From the NCBI GenBank assembly GCA_922989275.2, contig OV277861.1, positions 46,353,623 through 46,417,622 of the forward strand: a stretch of DNA of 64,000 nt, read 5' to 3'. This document shows positions 63,801-64,000 of the stretch, one piece after another; the first letter of the stretch is position 1; each line of letters starts with the position of its first letter. A program made the translations under genes and the position numbers. The stretch comes from Gari tellinella (lineage: Eukaryota > Mollusca > Bivalvia > Cardiida > Psammobiidae). A model generated the notes under the pieces. That model saw only the letters and a program-made list of their open reading frames with translations. It was not told where the DNA came from and ran no database searches.

Positions 63801-64000
63801 TTTCTTAGTATAGAAATAATGATGTATAGTAACTCAGCATTTTATCTGGATCCAAACAGTTCGCAACTGTTTTCTCAAATTCTCCCAAACACACAAACCA
63901 TGTGAAAGGAAACAAATTGACCACTTCTGCGGCTACATTTTATCAAGAACAAAGAACATGTTCCATTTGTGTGAATTTGTTTTATCTCAAAGATGTCAAA

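Overview
This is an animal nuclear genomic window: AT-rich, almost entirely intronic, with one recognisable protein gene and a very dense population of short palindromic DNA transposons (MITEs). The gene's intron sizes, the transposon-rich intron landscape and a LINE tail ending in ATTC repeats suggest a mollusc, most likely a bivalve. That taxonomic call is inference from general pattern and not from a marker gene.

The gene lies on the minus strand from about 50213 down past base 1. It is a DLC1/STARD13-family RhoGAP (SAM - unstructured linker - RhoGAP - START; Drosophila crossveinless-c family). I joined seven coding exons by matching GT-AG splice sites and codon phase: 50213-50099, 43913-43842, 26518-26437, 12895-12835, 7498-6400, 1513-1240 and 374-1. 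Every junction keeps frame and the first 692 codons are present. The window holds the SAM domain, the linker with the tensin-binding SIYDNV motif, a talin/FAK-type LD motif, the RRDSGVG segment, and the start of the RhoGAP domain through the arginine finger. The rest of RhoGAP and the START domain lie beyond base 1. Introns run 0.9 to 17.3 kb. The 13.8 kb from 50214 to 64000 is 5' of the first coding exon and shows no convincing gene.

The rest is mostly MITEs. The family letters are mine. A: about 250 bp, ends TTAACCCATTACCCCATA / inverse, central about 70-bp palindrome (AAAGCAGGCTGAAAGTAAAG stem). C: 251 bp, ends TTAACTCTTTCCTCCCTG / CTAGGGTTCAAAGGGTTAA. D: 214 bp, ends TTAACCCTTAGCC. E: about 220 bp, ends TTAACTCTTTGCATGC. 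F: about 228 bp, ends TTAACCCATTGCATGC. C-F share a second palindrome type (CAAACAGT...GATC...). A and C-F have TTAA at both ends (piggyBac-like). G and H: about 200 bp, ends TACAGTAAAACC or TACAGTCGAA, TA target (Tc1/mariner-pogo-like). B: about 193 bp, ends CAGGGCTCCAGATAAG, central TCTCGAAGAGA palindrome, 5-6 bp flanking repeats (hAT-like). K: ends CAGGGCTGCCAT, 6-bp target duplications. Two larger non-autonomous elements (14012-16264 and 58190-60957), one nested 0.4-kb element, a foldback element and a 5'-truncated LINE complete the set.

The most interesting signal is how these parts relate. Closely similar palindromes occur inside elements with unrelated ends (A, G and K). The TTAA-specific elements repeatedly sit exactly at the TTAA at the apex or base of older palindromes, giving nests up to three deep. 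Copies that lost one palindrome arm sit beside near-identical intact ones. Palindromic copies also lie within 16-50 bp of several splice sites of the gene, including both sides of the largest exon. Sequence between listed features, including the long gaps given as separate entries, shows nothing I can support beyond intron or intergenic DNA with degraded repeat fragments.
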